A stretch of 64,000 nt of DNA from Stomoxys calcitrans (Eukaryota > Arthropoda > Insecta > Diptera > Muscidae). A model generated the notes under the pieces. It saw nothing but the letters and a program-made list of their open reading frames with translations. It searched no databases and was not told the origin of the DNA. This document shows, one piece after another, positions 9,878 to 21,528 of this stretch. The first letter of the stretch is position 1; each line of letters begins with the position of its first letter. The stretch covers positions 92,457,819 to 92,521,818 of the forward strand of contig NC_081555.1 in the NCBI RefSeq assembly GCF_963082655.1, in the 5' to 3' direction. The translations under genes were made by a program, and so were the position numbers.

Positions 9878-11317
9878 AAAACAAGTAAAAGCGTGCTAAG
9901 TTCGGCAGGGCCGAATCTTATATACCCTCCACCATGGATCGCATTTGTCGAGTTCTTTTCCCGGCATCTCTTCTTAGGCAAAAAAGGATATAAGAAAAGA
10001 TTTGCTCTGCTATTAGAGCGATATCAAGATATGGTCCGGTGTAAAATGTCATCCAATTCGAATAAGAATTCCGCCCTTTGGGGGCTCAAGAAGTAAAATA
10101 GAGAGATCGATTTATATGGGAGCTGTATCGAGCTATAGACCGATTCAGACCACAATAAACACGTATGTTGATGGTTATGAGAGATTCCGTCGTACAAAAT
10201 TTCAGGCAAATCGGATAAGAATTGCGCCTTCTAGAGGCTCAAGAAGTCAAGACCCAAGATCGGTTTATATGGCAGCTATATCAGGTTATGAACCGATTTG
10301 TACCTTATTTGACACAGTTGTTGAAAGTAAGAATAAAATACGCCATGCAATATTTCAGCCAAATTGGATAGGAATTGCGCCCTCTAGAAGCTCAAGAAGT
10401 CAAGTCCCCAGATCTGTTTATATGACAGCTATATCAGGTTATTAACCGAATTGAACCATACTTGGCACATTTGTTGGGTATCATAACAAAATACTACGTG
10501 CAAAAATTCATTCAAATCGGATAAGAATTGCGCCTTCTAGAGGCTGAAGAAGTCAAGACCCAAGATCGGTTTATATGGCAGCTATATCAGGTTATGGACC
10601 GATTTGAACCATACTTAGCAAAGTTGTTGGATATCATAACAAAACACGTCGTGCAAAATTTCATTCCAATCGGATGAGAATTGCGCACTCTAGAGGCTCA
10701 AGAAATCACGAACCAAGATCGGTTTATATGGCAGCTATATCAGGTTATAAACCGATTTGAACCATACCTGGCACAATTGTTGGACATCATAGCGAAACAC
10801 GTCGTGCAAAATTTCATTCCAATCGGATGAGAATTGCGCACTCTAGAGGCTCAAGAAATCACGACCCAAGATCGGTTTATATGGCAGCTATTAGGTTATG
10901 GACCGATTTGAATCATACTTGGCACAGTTGTTGGACATCATAGCGAAACACGTCGTTCAAAATTTCATTCCAATCGGATAAGAATTACGCACTGTAGAGG
11001 CTCAAGAAGTCAAGACCCAAGATCGGTTCATATGGCAGCTATATCAAAACATGGACCGATATGGCCCATTTACAATACCAACCGACCTACACTAATAAGA
11101 AGTATTTGTGCAAAATTTCAAGCGGCTGGCTTTACTCCTTCGGAAGTTAGCGTGCTTTCGACAGACAGACGGACGGACGGACGGACATGGCTAGATCTGC
11201 ATAAAATGTCGCGACGATCAAGAATATATATACTTTATGGGGTCTCAGACGAATAATTCGAGTAGTTACAAACAGAATGACGAAATAAGTATACCTATGG
11301 TGGAGGGTATAAAAAAG
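9878..11317 (+). mobile_element. INE-II element, full length
   Basis: Head AAACAAGTAAAAGCGTGC (from 9879), hairpin region AAGTTCGGCAGGGCCGAATC, then CCTCCACCATGGATCGCATT. The array has GGCAGCTATATCAGGTT near 10271, 10425, 10577, 10730, 10882 and 11033 (period about 152). GACAGACAGACGGACGGACG follows near 11161, then CAAGAATATATATACTTTAT, and the tail GGTGGAGGGTATAAAAAA ends at 11317. Non-coding, INE-1-like. The best complete example of this subfamily in the window. Confidence 0.78.
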
Positions 11318-11741
11318 GGAAAAATTTCGTTTGTGGGAAGGTGTGATTTACTAATGACGAGCACACAACCGTTATGTGCAAGAGTGTGAGTATTTTACCT
11401 ATCACTGGTCTATACTTTCAAAAACTCATCCATTCTCTCCAGTAGGATACGCACAAGAGAATAATTATTAGTCCGGTAAACGAATAAACGTTTGCGGCTA
11501 TCGAAACGCCTTTGTCATTAAAGATTTTTTGGTTTTACAACAAAAGAAAAGGACTTTTGCTGTAGGCTAAGATGCAAAAAGGTTTACAATAAACAAATTG
11601 AGCTATATTCAATAATGCTAGGTTTATGGTCAAAGTAAAATATATTGAAGCGATAGCGATTTCATAGATACAATAAAAGAAAAATTTCGTAATGAAAGTG
11701 TTTTGTTTCTCGTAAAAATGTCTCAAATATTTTATTTTTTG
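11318..11741. other. Unique AT-rich stretch
   Basis: No gene is seen. The phrase AAATTTCGTTTGTGGGAAGG (near 11324) resembles text in the foldback element at 21.5-22.1 kb (AAATTTCGTTTGCAGG), so part may be a decayed relative of that element. Confidence 0.4.
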
Positions 11742-12524
11742 CGTGCATTAGTGTAGGTGGGTGGGTGTTGTAATTGGGCGGCCATATATCACATTGACCT
11801 TGTTCTGATATAGCTGCCATATAAAGCGATCTTGGATCATGGCTTTTAGAGCCTGTAGGTGGCGTCATTCTTATTCGATTTGGCTGAAATATTGCAACAA
11901 TAATCCCTAGTGTGAAACTAGGAGCTTCTTGGGCTTTGCCGATTCGGCTAAAATTTTGAGACAAGTGTTTTGTTGTTACTTCCAATAACTGTGCTAAGTA
12001 TGATCCAAATCGATTTATAACTTGATATAGCTATCATATAAACCGATCTCGGATCGGGCTTTTTGAGCCTCTGGAGTGCTCGCAATTTTGCCAAGTTTGG
12101 TTCATAACCTGATACGTATAGCTCTTATGTAAACCGATCTCCCGATAATACGTCTTGACCCTGTAGAGGGCGCAATTCTTAGTCGATTTGGCTGAAATTT
12201 TGTACAACGACTTCTCATATGACATTAACATACGTGCCGAATATGGTCTGAATCGGTCTATAACCTGATATAGCTTCTATATAAACCGTTCTTACTTCTT
12301 GAACACAATTCTTTTACGATTTGGTTAAAATTTTGCACATTGACTTATACTATGGTCTCCAATATCTTAACCAAGTGTTGTCCGATTCGGTCCATAACCA
12401 GATATTGCTCCAATAGCATGGAAATTGTTATCCATTATCCTTTGATTGCCTATAAAGATATACCGGACAAAAGACTTGACAAATACGAGCCATGGTGGAG
12501 AGTATATAAAATTAGCATATTTTA
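11742..12524 (-). mobile_element. INE-II element, truncated
   Basis: Minus-strand units with CTGATATAGCTGCCATATAA and CCGATCTTGG, ending near 12500 with the reversed head region CCATGGTGGAGAGTATATAA. The GTCY stretch and tail are missing on the left and the extreme head is missing on the right, where LINE-A begins. Confidence 0.65.
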
Positions 12525-12533
12525 AGTCGCTGG

Positions 12534-13046
12534 TTGAAGCGTGATGCTAATGCACATCACAGGATATGGGGAAGCTCGGATGCCAATGAAAGCGGTGAGC
12601 TGCTTATTGAATGTATTATAAATTGCAATCTGGAGATTTGTAATAAAGTTGATAAACCGACCTTTATTACCAGGAACAAGAAGGAGGTACTAGATATTAC
12701 CTTTGTATCGGAAGATATAAGTGGAAGAATATGCGACTGGGAAGTGTTGGATGAACACAGCTTCTCTGATCATCGTTATGTTCGTTTCAGCTTTGAAGAA
12801 AATACTGCAGAAATGCTCCCTCGGCTAAACAGAAGAAAGGCGGATTGGGATACATTTCGGTACAAATTCTGCACCACTATCCCTTCTACACCAGAAACGG
12901 AAGTGAACACTACGGGGAATATAAACATAATGGTCAAGCGGATCACGAAGACCCTGAATGACTCGCTTGTGTCGGCATGCCCTAGTGGCAAGCCAAGGGG
13001 CAAACATCGACCGCCATGGTGGACCCCAGAGCTGGTTGGTCTATGA
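12534..13046 (+). pseudogene. C-terminal part of LINE-A endonuclease domain and linker
   Basis: A 170-codon open frame reads RDANAHHRIWGSSDANESGE, KPTFITRNKKEVLDITF and DEHSFSDHRYVRFSF. The DANAHHxxWG and SDHR boxes are the late motifs of the apurinic-like (exonuclease-endonuclease-phosphatase) domain that nicks target DNA in non-LTR elements. The N-terminal half of the domain is missing. The linker continues with HRPPWWTPEL, a phrase typical of the region before LINE reverse transcriptases. Stops follow at 13044 and 13131. Confidence 0.85.
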
Positions 13047-13455
13047 AAGGACTGCACAGAACTCTTCAACAGAGCAAAAGCCACAAGAGCACCACGCGAC
13101 TGGGACATCTATAAGGCTGAGCTAAGAAAATAAAAGGACGAGCTGAGAAAGGCCCAAAACAAATCCTGGGTAAAATTCTGAAGCTCCGTGGAGGATACAC
13201 CGGAGGCGTCTAGGCTAAGGAAGATTCTGTCCCCAAGACCTATTACGGTGGGGTATATTCCGAAGTCAGAGAATGTATGGACAATGTCTAGTGAGGAAAC
13301 ACTAGAACTACTCGTTGATGCACATTTCCCGGAAAATTCTCTTATGGACAACGTGGCGCCAAAAGAGGTTGTCATTGGAATGCATTCATCGAAGGCTATT
13401 AGGGAAATTGTGTCTGAGCCGAAAGTCCTTTTGGGCGGTAAGAAGTTTCGACTCC

Positions 13456-14420
13456 TTTAAGTCGCCTGGTCCTGATGATGTATCACGGGTTAAATTACAA
13501 GCTGTGTCTGATAGACTGGTTCCCTGGCTTAGGGATATATACTCTACTTGTATCAGAATGTCATATATACCTGTGGGCTGGAGGGACATGAAGGTCATTT
13601 TCATTCTGAAAGCTGGAAAACCTTACCACACGAAGGCGATGTTCGTCCTATTAGTCTCTCATCCTTTATGCTGAAGACTCTTGAGAGGTTGATAGAAACA
13701 TATCTTAGGACAAAGATCCCTGGAGATCGCCTGTCTCGGCAGCAGTAAACATATAGTAAAAGCAAATATACTGAAACAGCCCTTTACGATCGAATCGGCT
13801 ATATAGAGGGTTCTCTCGCTGTCAAGGAATATATAATGGTAGCATTTCTTGACATTGAAGGAGCTTTCAATAATGCAAAACCAACGTCAATCATGAACGA
13901 ATTGGAGTTTCTAGGCATCAACTCTTCCGTAAGAAGGTATATTAATAATCTAACCTAACCTTCTTATTAAAAGATTCATTACGGCTTGTGATCTGTGGAT
14001 CTTAAAAGATGGGTCAGCAGAGGAGCACCTCAAGGAGGTGTTCCATCTCCTCTACTTTGGAATATAGCCATTAACAATATATTATTGTCTTTGGAAGAAA
14101 AAGGAGTAAAAGTCGTCGCGTTTGCTGATGACCTGGCTATTGCGGTAAGGGAAAGTTTCCCAGCACTCTAAGAGATATATTTCAGGAAGCTCTACGTCCA
14201 ACAGCAAAGTGGGCTACCGAAAGTGGTCTAGATACAAATCCCCGCAAAACAGAATTAGTTCTTTTCAGCAGGAGATACAAATTACCTACAGTGGCACCTG
14301 TCTCCTTGGGTGGAGAGAATGTTCCATTTAGAGAAAGCGCAAAATAACTGGGTGTTTTGCTGGACAGGAAAGTGAACTTCAAATCCAACATTTTGAAAAG
14401 GGCAAGATAGACAACTCTTT
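13456..14420 (+). pseudogene. Reverse transcriptase domain of LINE-A copy 2
   Basis: Readable text includes SPGPDDVSRVKLQAVSDRL, GWRDMKVIFILKAGKP, LSSFMLKTLERL, VAFLDIEGAFNNA, then SRGAPQGGVPSPLLWNIAIN and VAFADDLAIAV. The FADD catalytic box is intact near 14120, unlike in copy 1. Frameshifts occur near 13640, 13950 and 14150, and a stop interrupts AK*LGVLLDRK near 14345. Confidence 0.85.
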
Positions 14421-14790
14421 TTCTGTACAACTGCAAGAGAGCCATGGGCAAAAGATGGGGGTTTACACCGCGTATCGTGCATTGGGTATATACTGCAGTT
14501 GTCAAACCTATAATGCTATATGGTGTTGTGGTCTGGTGGACGGCGCTTCAATACTTAACCGGACCCAATGGAAATACTTGGGTGTTTCACTGGACAGGAA
14601 ATTGAACTTCAAATCCAACATTTTGAAAAGGGCTCTTGCCCGGTACACCTGCAAGAGGGCCATGGGCAAAAGATGGGGGTTTACACCGCGTATCGTGCAT
14701 TGGGTATATACTGCAGTTGTCAAACCTATAATGCTATATGGTGTTGTGGTCTGGTGGACGACGCTTCAATACTTAACCGGATCCAAAGGA
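14341..14790 (+). repeat. Tandem duplication of about 225 bp in the LINE-A thumb region
   Basis: The block from GGGTGTTTTGCTGGACAGGA (14350) to CGCTTCAATACTTAACCGGA (14565) is repeated almost unchanged from GGGTGTTTCACTGGACAGGA (14580) to CGCTTCAATACTTAACCGGA (14780). High identity suggests the duplication is young compared with the element. Copy 1 has only one unit. Confidence 0.85.
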
Positions 14791-15199
14791 TGGCTTGCTT
14801 GTGCATTACAGCCCCACTGAGGACGACACCATCTGATGCACTGAATTTAATGCCACATCTTATGGCTCTGGACCTTGTGGCTAGACATACTTCTGCTGTG
14901 AGGTTAAGGGAGCTTTCTCATTGGCCATATGGCGGCTACGGACACTGAGTTATTCTTGATACAATATTCGATGTTCAAGGCAGTGTGGATTACACCCTAC
15001 CTGAGCCGCTTTTTGATAAAAAGTACTGTACCACAATTCATGATAGGACTGATTGGAACGCCGATATTTCTGGAAACAGAAGTTACATAGACTTCAATGC
15101 GGATGGTTCCAAACTATACCACCAGGTGGGCCTTGGGGTGTACTCTTAAGATCTAGAACTGGTCATAACGAGAAGGTTACGCGACCACAGCACAGTGTA

Positions 15200-15546
15200 T
15201 AAAACGGAGATCCTTGAAGTTAAGGAAGTGGTGGAATGGCTAGAATGGTGGCGTAATGGCTAGTAGGATGGCTATACTGTCATAACGACGATTGGCAGAC
15301 AGCCAGGCAGCCATTAAATCCCAGGAGAACATATTACACAAACCTCCCTCGAATGTCGCAGATCTCTCAACGAAATGGCTGAACAGTTCAAAATTCACCT
15401 GTTCTGGATGCCGGGCCACAGAGATACCTCAGGGAATTGTAAAGCGGATGAGCTTGCAAGACTAGGAACTACCCAACACACTTCAGGGACACTGGAATTT
15501 GTGGGTATACCTCTAGTGACATGTAAGCTAAGTTTTCAGGATTATA
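15200..15546 (+). pseudogene. RNase H domain of LINE-A copy 2
   Basis: Fragments read KTEILEVKEVVEWL, then SQAAIKSQEN, and in the frame 15375-15546 AEQFKIHLFWMPGHRDTSGN and CKADELARLGTTQHTSG. The late motif with His (WMPGHxxxxGNCKADELA) is intact here, whereas copy 1 has lost it. A short deletion has removed the INIFSD portion. The MITE at 15547 splits the domain from the zinc-knuckle part (15800-15990). Confidence 0.78.
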
Positions 15547-15782
15547 TTGGGTTGCCCAAAAAGTAATTGCGGATTTTTTAAAAGAAAGTAAATGCATTTT
15601 TAATAAGACTTAGAATGAACTTTAATCAAATATACTTTTTTACACTTTTTTTCTAAAGCAAGCTAAAAGTAACAGCTGATAACTGACAGAAGAAAGAATG
15701 CAATTACAGAGACACAAGCTGTGAAAAAATTTGTCAACGCCGACTATATGAAAAATCCGCAATTACTTTTTGGGCAACCCAA
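15547..15782 (-). mobile_element. 236-bp mariner-derived MITE, copy 1
   Basis: Terminal inverted repeats TTGGGTTGCCCAAAAAGTAA and its reverse bound a 236-bp element, flanked by TA on both sides (15545-15546, 15783-15784). The two ends are the ends of the mariner at 29378-30214; one end carries the subterminal GTCAACGCCGACTATATG also found in that mariner. A second MITE of identical length lies at 31719-31954 in the other orientation. It has no ORF and depends on a mariner transposase. Confidence 0.88.
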
Positions 15783-16199
15783 TAGAAGGTCACAAAGAGG
15801 GGACTGTGAGCATTCTAAAACTATGTGGCCTAATCTTGACTTGAAGAGGTTTAATGCTTTGCTGTCATTGGCTAGAACAGATGTCTCAGTCATTGTGTCT
15901 AATCGGAAAACATGCTGACAGACTGAGGGTTGCCAGCAGCGACTTTTGCAGAAGCTGTGAGGAGATCGATGAAGAAGAGACTATAGAACCTATAGATGGA
16001 GTTCCACTCATTTCTTTGAGAACCTGTCTAATTTAGCGGATGTGAACATTCGCAAGTTATTGGGCTTTTTAAAGCGATCTGAATGGTTCAACGGTAGGAA
16101 CTAGAAGGCATCTTCCTTCTTCCGTTCCTGTGGTATTACAATAAACGAAAACGTCTAGGTGAGTCTAATGGCAGACTGCCACTTGAACCTTACCTAACT

Positions 16200-17861
16200 T
16201 CTCACGCTTTTAATTGATTTTATATGATATCCAAATTAGCATTTTTCCCACAAAAAAGTCATTAGTGTATAATTTTTGCATCATCATTATTCTAATCCCA
16301 AACTTTATGCAGTTAATGGGGCTTAATTGCCAAAGCACATAATCATCGCTAGCACGGTGATGTCTTAAGCGGTTTTTGAATATTGAATAAGCACGTTTCC
16401 AGGATGTCATCACATATGTAAATTGGGCCACCGCATACGAATAGCTACCGCCTGCCTCCCAGCCTGAATGCCTGCTGCTTTCAAATAAGCAGTATTTGCA
16501 TTCAATTATTGCTTTCAATATGATCCTTAATTGCACTCCAATTATTTGCATCACTTGTGATGATAATGATGGGTTGACATATGCCTCATCTATTTTCGCA
16601 CAGCCCCGATTTATTCACTCACATTCACAGCAAATGCACTTTTAATAAGTTCTTTATGATTTTCTTTTTTTCTTCGTTTTGCTACTTGCGATTTTATTTT
16701 TTTTTATTTGCTCAGTTGCTCAATTGCACTGTTATTGGGTATGTTTGTTGGTGTTGGTGCCTTTGTGATATCCTTTTTGTTGTTAAGCTACACTCAGATC
16801 ACACACACACACAAAAACACAGACACCAATTTGTTATGTTATCCTTTAGATGGCGTTTTCCGGTTAGGAGGCATACGAATGGGCTCAATGTTTAAGCGTT
16901 CGCGTTACCGCTCCGTTCGAAAGTTTACATTGAACTGATTTTGAAAGAAATTTCAAATGGATGGCATACCTTGCGTTTGCAGTATTTGCCAAAGGGGGGG
17001 TTAGGGGATGTTTGGAGTCCAACACAAATGGCAGACAGATGCAACCATACTTGGAGCACAGCGACAACCCAAAGTACCCTTTGCCAAATTGATAGACAGC
17101 ACATGATGAAGTTGTAGAGTCAAGCATTCCATACATGTCTGAATATCCTTTTTGTGTGATTTCAAACATAACACAACATGTTGCAAACACGTGCTTATAC
17201 CCAAAACAATGGAAGCTGAATGACCCATTTTCTATGTGTTGGGGCGGAGAGATGATGGTGGGTGGGAGTGTAGGAACAATGGATGTTTATTCTTTTCTTT
17301 TTCTCTGCTCAGACATTTGCTAATTTCCCTTATCCTTCGAAATCCTTAAGATTTGTATGCTTTCTATTTTTTTTCTGTTTCCTCTTCTCTGGTCAAAAGC
17401 AGAAATGGTAAAATATTTGCCATGCTGTCGTATTGGAACACGTTTTTCCTTCGTTTTGTTTTCATTGGCATATTCGGAAAGAGCCTTTTGTGTCTTAGCA
17501 AGGAGCTCGATGTTAGCATTTGCACATCAGATGTTCTTTCACACGTTTCTTTCTTTCCTTTTAAATATTGAGGCAGGTCGTGACTGCATATTTGTTCTCA
17601 TACTCACACACACACACCCACACTATGTACCCTTTATATTATTTTTTTTTTTTGGACAAATCACAAAAAATGAGTTTTGTTTTAAACTGCCTTTTGACAG
17701 ACATTCTTATACGTTTCTACGATTTTCCCATTCTTTACTTTATTATGACTAGTATCATTGTGTAAATGTAAGAAATTCAAAGAGTATTTTAGAAAGTCAC
17801 AGCAAGGGCAGAAAATAATTTAATGGCTAGTATTCATCACAATGTGCCCAAAGGGTAGGTG
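16200..17861. other. Unique AT-rich non-coding stretch
   Basis: About 1.66 kb without recognisable repeat families. It contains a CA-rich microsatellite (ACACACACACACA near 16801), another near 17602, and T-rich runs. The predicted open frames are low-complexity and show no conserved motif. Probably host intergenic or intronic DNA. Confidence 0.5.
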
Positions 17862-18104
17862 AGATTAGGTTGAAAATTGGGTGCGGATATTAATCCGCCC
17901 CATGCCATTATGGACATACATCTAAGCCAGTAATCGGCTTGTTGTGCGCTCTAAACACTATAAAGTTACCTCAAAGAAGAGAATTTTAAGTTAGGAATTC
18001 GCCGTCCTACCTACCGCTTTGCAGTTCCACAGTAACATGCGTTCGTCGTCCACTCCCTTAACTCGGACTGCGTCGACGCGAAAGGCTTTGGGTTAACCAA
18101 GTTT

Positions 18105-18244
18105 GTCGGGCCATAACGGAGTAAGGGGAAAAGAAATGGCAGACGATTTGGCAGTGAAGGTCAGAGGACTGCCGTCAAAGTCCTCTGACCTTCACTGCCA
18201 AATCGTCTGCCATTTCTTTTCCCCTTACTCCGTTATGGCCCGAC
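18105..18244. repeat. Perfect 65-bp inverted repeat with 10-base loop
   Basis: Bases 18105-18169 are the exact reverse complement of 18180-18244, with TGCCGTCAAA between. The sequence is LINE-B RNase H coding DNA (the GVRGxExADDLA segment), so one arm has been copied back in inverted orientation. No mismatches are seen across the arms. Confidence 0.92.
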
Positions 18245-18309
18245 ACCCAAACGATGCGAATTTTGCCACCCTCAGAGAAGGCGTTAATCTCCTTCTTACA
18301 CTGCAAGTT

Positions 18310-19170
18310 TGTGACCTTACCGTTCTGGTAATTATTGCCCTTATGGCATGTCGGTAAAGATGTTCACACTCGAGGTCCTCGCTTTAGCACCACACCACTT
18401 CACGCATTCCGTGATCACCCGGATCTCCGCCTGCAGCACCGTCTTATGGTTAGGCAGTCTAAAACAGATCTCCGTCCCTGGGTTCTCAATGTAAACCCCC
18501 AGGCCCACTCTGTCCTCTAGCTTTGATCCATCCGTGTAACATGATCTTCCAGATGGCAATACTAGGGTTCCTCAATCCATTCTCCCATCGCCTTAAGTCT
18601 CATAGCCGAAGTGGCTGCCTCACACTTAATCTGTATGTCAATGGGTCGAATATCTAGAATAGTCTCCAGTGCCTTACCGTCCTGTTTGTTATTGCCCTTA
18701 TGGCAATTTTACTGTCGGTAAAGATGTTCACACCACACCAGTTCACGCATTCCGTGATCACCCAGATCTCCGCCTGCAGGACCGTATTATGGTCAGGCAG
18801 TCTAAAACAGATCTCAGTCGCTGAGTTCTCAATGTAAACCCCCTGGCCCACTCTGTCCTCTAGCTTTGATCCATCCGTGTAACATGATCTTCCAGATGGC
18901 AATACTAGGGTTCCGTCAGTCCAAGACTGTGCCACTGGTAACTGTTCCTCACACTCGAGCTTAAGTGTCGTCTCAGTTATCGAATCGATCGAATACCTCT
19001 TCCATTCCATACAGGTTTCCTATCGTCGCCTCTACTATACCGCTATCATGTAAACTGCTCCTATCCTCTATCCATTCTCCCATCGCCTCATAGCCGCAGT
19101 GGCTGCTTCACACTTAAACTGTATGTCTATGGGCTGGATATCTTGAATAGTCTCCAGGGCCCTAGTGGGC
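18310..19170 (-). repeat. Tandem duplication of RNase H plus connecting region in LINE-B copy 2
   Basis: GTTCTCAATGTAAACCCCC and CTCTAGCTTTGATCCATCCG occur near 18482 and 18515 and again near 18824 and 18860; the connecting-region phrase CACACTTAATCTGTATGTC near 18620 recurs as CACACTTAAACTGTATGTC near 19108. A segment of about 400-480 bp is therefore present twice in direct orientation, each copy with its own small deletions. Confidence 0.8.
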
Positions 19171-19594
19171 GTGGTCCTCATCCCCCCACCTATGGCAAGG
19201 CAACTTGTTCTCTGAAAATATTTTATTACCCTAACATTGCACTTTTCTCCATAACACTCCACCAAACTATTGAGGTATAAGTAAATTTGGTCTAATCCAC
19301 TGCCGCAAATACTGGACCAATTTCGAATGTCTACATAGAGCCCAACTTCTGTGAGCCTTTTGGATATGCTCCAGTTTCCGTCCTAGATCACTCTTAAGTA
19401 TTTGACCTTGTCAGATATCAAGATCGTTTCGTTGAAGGAACGTCATGTGTCCAATGGGTCTACCTTCGTCTTCCTCGTGAACAGGCGGATATCGATCTTC
19501 TTTGGGTTGACATTGCGACCCCTAGTTCTAGCCAAGTCGCATGCCATTTGCAAGACCTTTTCAGGCCTTCTGCATATCTGAATCATAATCCGCA

Positions 19595-19836
19595 TGGACG
19601 TCGAAGGACCTAACACAACTCACTGCGCCAAATGGGGATTGGTATACATATATGGCAGTAATATCAAAATAAATCCGTTCTGAAAATTACTCGGCGTGGG
19701 ACGACAACTCGCTGAGCCAAGTTTCAGCGAAATTGGGATTTTATGGGCTCAATACCTTAAATCGGGTAATTTTTATAGAGGACTGTAGCCGATCTAGACA
19801 TGTCAGTCCGGTCGTCACAAATAGTTTCTATTAGTG
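19595..19836. mobile_element. INE-I fragments
   Basis: Short diverged INE-I text: ACACAACTCACTGCGCCAAA, ATATGGCAGTAATATC and GATCTAGACATGTCAGTCCG. Orientation switches inside, so at least two fragments are joined. Confidence 0.45.
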
Positions 19837-21494
19837 TAGGTCGGTTGGGATTGTAAATGGGCAAAATCGGTTCATGTTTTGATTAGCTGCCATATAAACC
19901 GATCTTAAGTCGTGACTTATATATATAGGAGGCCTATAGGGGGCGCAATTATCGTCCGATTTGACTAAAATTTTACAGGTGGTGTTTTGGTATCACTTCC
20001 AACTACTGCGCTAAGTACGGTTCAAATCGGTTCTTATGCTAGTATAGCTGCCATATAAACCGATCTTGGGTCTTGACTTCTTCAGCTTTTAGAGGGCGCA
20101 ATCCTTATCCGATTTAGCTGTAATTTTGCACGTAGTGTTTTATAATCACTTCCAACGACTGTGCTAAGTATGGTATAAATCAGTTCATTAGCTGGTACAG
20201 CTGTCATATGAAAAGATCTTGGATCTCGATTTCTTGAACCACTAGAGGGCGCAATTCTCACCCGATTTTGCATGAGGTGTTTTGTTATGACTTCCAGCAA
20301 CTGTGCGTAGTATGGCTCAAATCGGTCCATAACCTGATATAGCTGCCGTATAAACCGATCTGTGATCTTGACTTCTTTAGCCTCTAAAGGGTGCAATAAT
20401 AATCCGATTTGGCTGAAATTTTGCATGAGGTGTTTCGTTATGACTTTCAACAACTGTGCTAAGAATAGTTCAAATCGGTCCATAACCTGATAAAGGTGCC
20501 ATATAAGCCGATCTCTGATCTTGACTTCTTTAGCCTCTAGAGGATGCAATTATAATCCGATTTGGCTGAAATTTTGCATGAGTTGTTTCGTTATGACTTT
20601 CAACAACTGTGCTAAGAATAGTTCAAATCGGTCCATAACCTGATATAGCTGCCATATAAACCGATCTGGTATCTTGACTTCTTTAGCCTCTAGAGAATGC
20701 AATTATAATCCGATTTGGCTGAAATGTTGCAGGACGTACTTTGTTATGACATCCAACAACTGTGCTAAGTATGGTTCAAATCGGTCCATAACCTGATATA
20801 GCTGCCGTGTAAACCGATCTGGGTTTTGACTTCTTGAGCCTCTAGAGGGCACAATTCCTATCCGATTTGGTTGAAATTTTGCACGACGTGTTTTGTTATG
20901 ACTTTCAACAACTGTGTTAAGAATAGTTCAAATCGGTCCATAACCTGATATAGCTGCCTCTGGATTTCTTAAGCCTCAAAGGGAGAAATTCTTATCCGAT
21001 TTGGCTGAAATTTTGCGTAAGATATTTTGTTATGACTTCCAACAACTGTGCTAAGTATGGTTCAAATCGGTCCATAACCTGATATAGCTGCCGTATAAAC
21101 CGATCTGGGGTCTTGACTTCTTGAGCCACTAGAGGGCCTAATTATTATCCGATTTAGCTGAAATTTTGTACAACGGCTTCTCTCATGACCTTTAAAATAC
21201 GTGTCGAAAACGGCATTAATCGGTTTATAGCCTAATGCACCTCCCCTTTAAGGCGATCTCCCTATTTTACTTCTTCAGCTCCTAAGATGCGCAATTCTTA
21301 CTAGATTTGGCTGAAATTTTACACAATGACTTCTACTGTGGTCCGAATATTCAGATCAATTATGGTCCGAAATGAACCATAACTTGATATTGTTCCAATA
21401 GCATAGCAATTCTTTTCTTTTATCCTTTGTTTGCCTTAAAAGAGATACCGTGACAAGAGTTCGACAAATGCGATCCATGGTGGAGGCACGCTTT
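19837..21494 (-). mobile_element. INE-II element with a nine-unit array
   Basis: Minus-strand element. The phrase TATAGCTGCCATATAAACCG or a variant lies near 19890, 20047, 20200, 20342, 20489, 20647, 20800, 20950 and 21084, a period of about 152. The unit also holds GAGCCTCTAGAGGGCGCAAT. The reversed head region CGATCCATGGTGGAGGCACG is at 21471-21490. The GTCY stretch is lost at the left end. No coding potential: the long minus-strand frame across 20082-20549 is the repeat read in register. Confidence 0.75.
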
Positions 21495-21528
21495 CACTTG
21501 GTCATTATAAAAGGACAACAAGTAAGAA

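Larger units (their letters stand above)
12534..16199 (+). mobile_element. LINE-A copy 2, longest copy (endonuclease to 3' end)
   Basis: Starts inside the endonuclease domain and runs through a linker, RT, thumb, RNase H, zinc knuckle and 3' UTR, ending at ACTGCCACTTGAACCTTACC. It holds a 236-bp MITE (15547-15782) and an internal tandem duplication (14341-14790). The left boundary to INE-II at 12524-12534 marks a 5' truncation, common for LINE insertions. Several stops and frameshifts make it non-functional, but it is the best template for this family in the window. Confidence 0.88.
17862..19594 (-). mobile_element. LINE-B copy 2, scrambled, minus strand
   Basis: Starts (on the minus strand, right to left) with RT text around 19400-19590, then the connecting region MRTTPTRALETIQDIQPIDI (near 19090-19190), RNase H (18680-18860 and again 18340-18520), and the 3' UTR at 17866-17990 ending in the reversed GGATTAATATCCGC tail. 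The order is disturbed: connecting region plus RNase H appear twice in tandem, and a 65-bp inverted duplication sits at 18105-18244. Dead copy. Confidence 0.82.

Noticed and set aside
16708..16938. Short frames around 16.6-17.8 kb as host exons
   Set aside because: Low-complexity Phe/Leu-rich translations of T-rich DNA with no conserved motif or supporting splice context.
20082..20549. 155-codon minus-strand open frame
   Set aside because: It is the INE-II array read in register; the peptide is a periodic translation of the 152-bp unit, not a gene.
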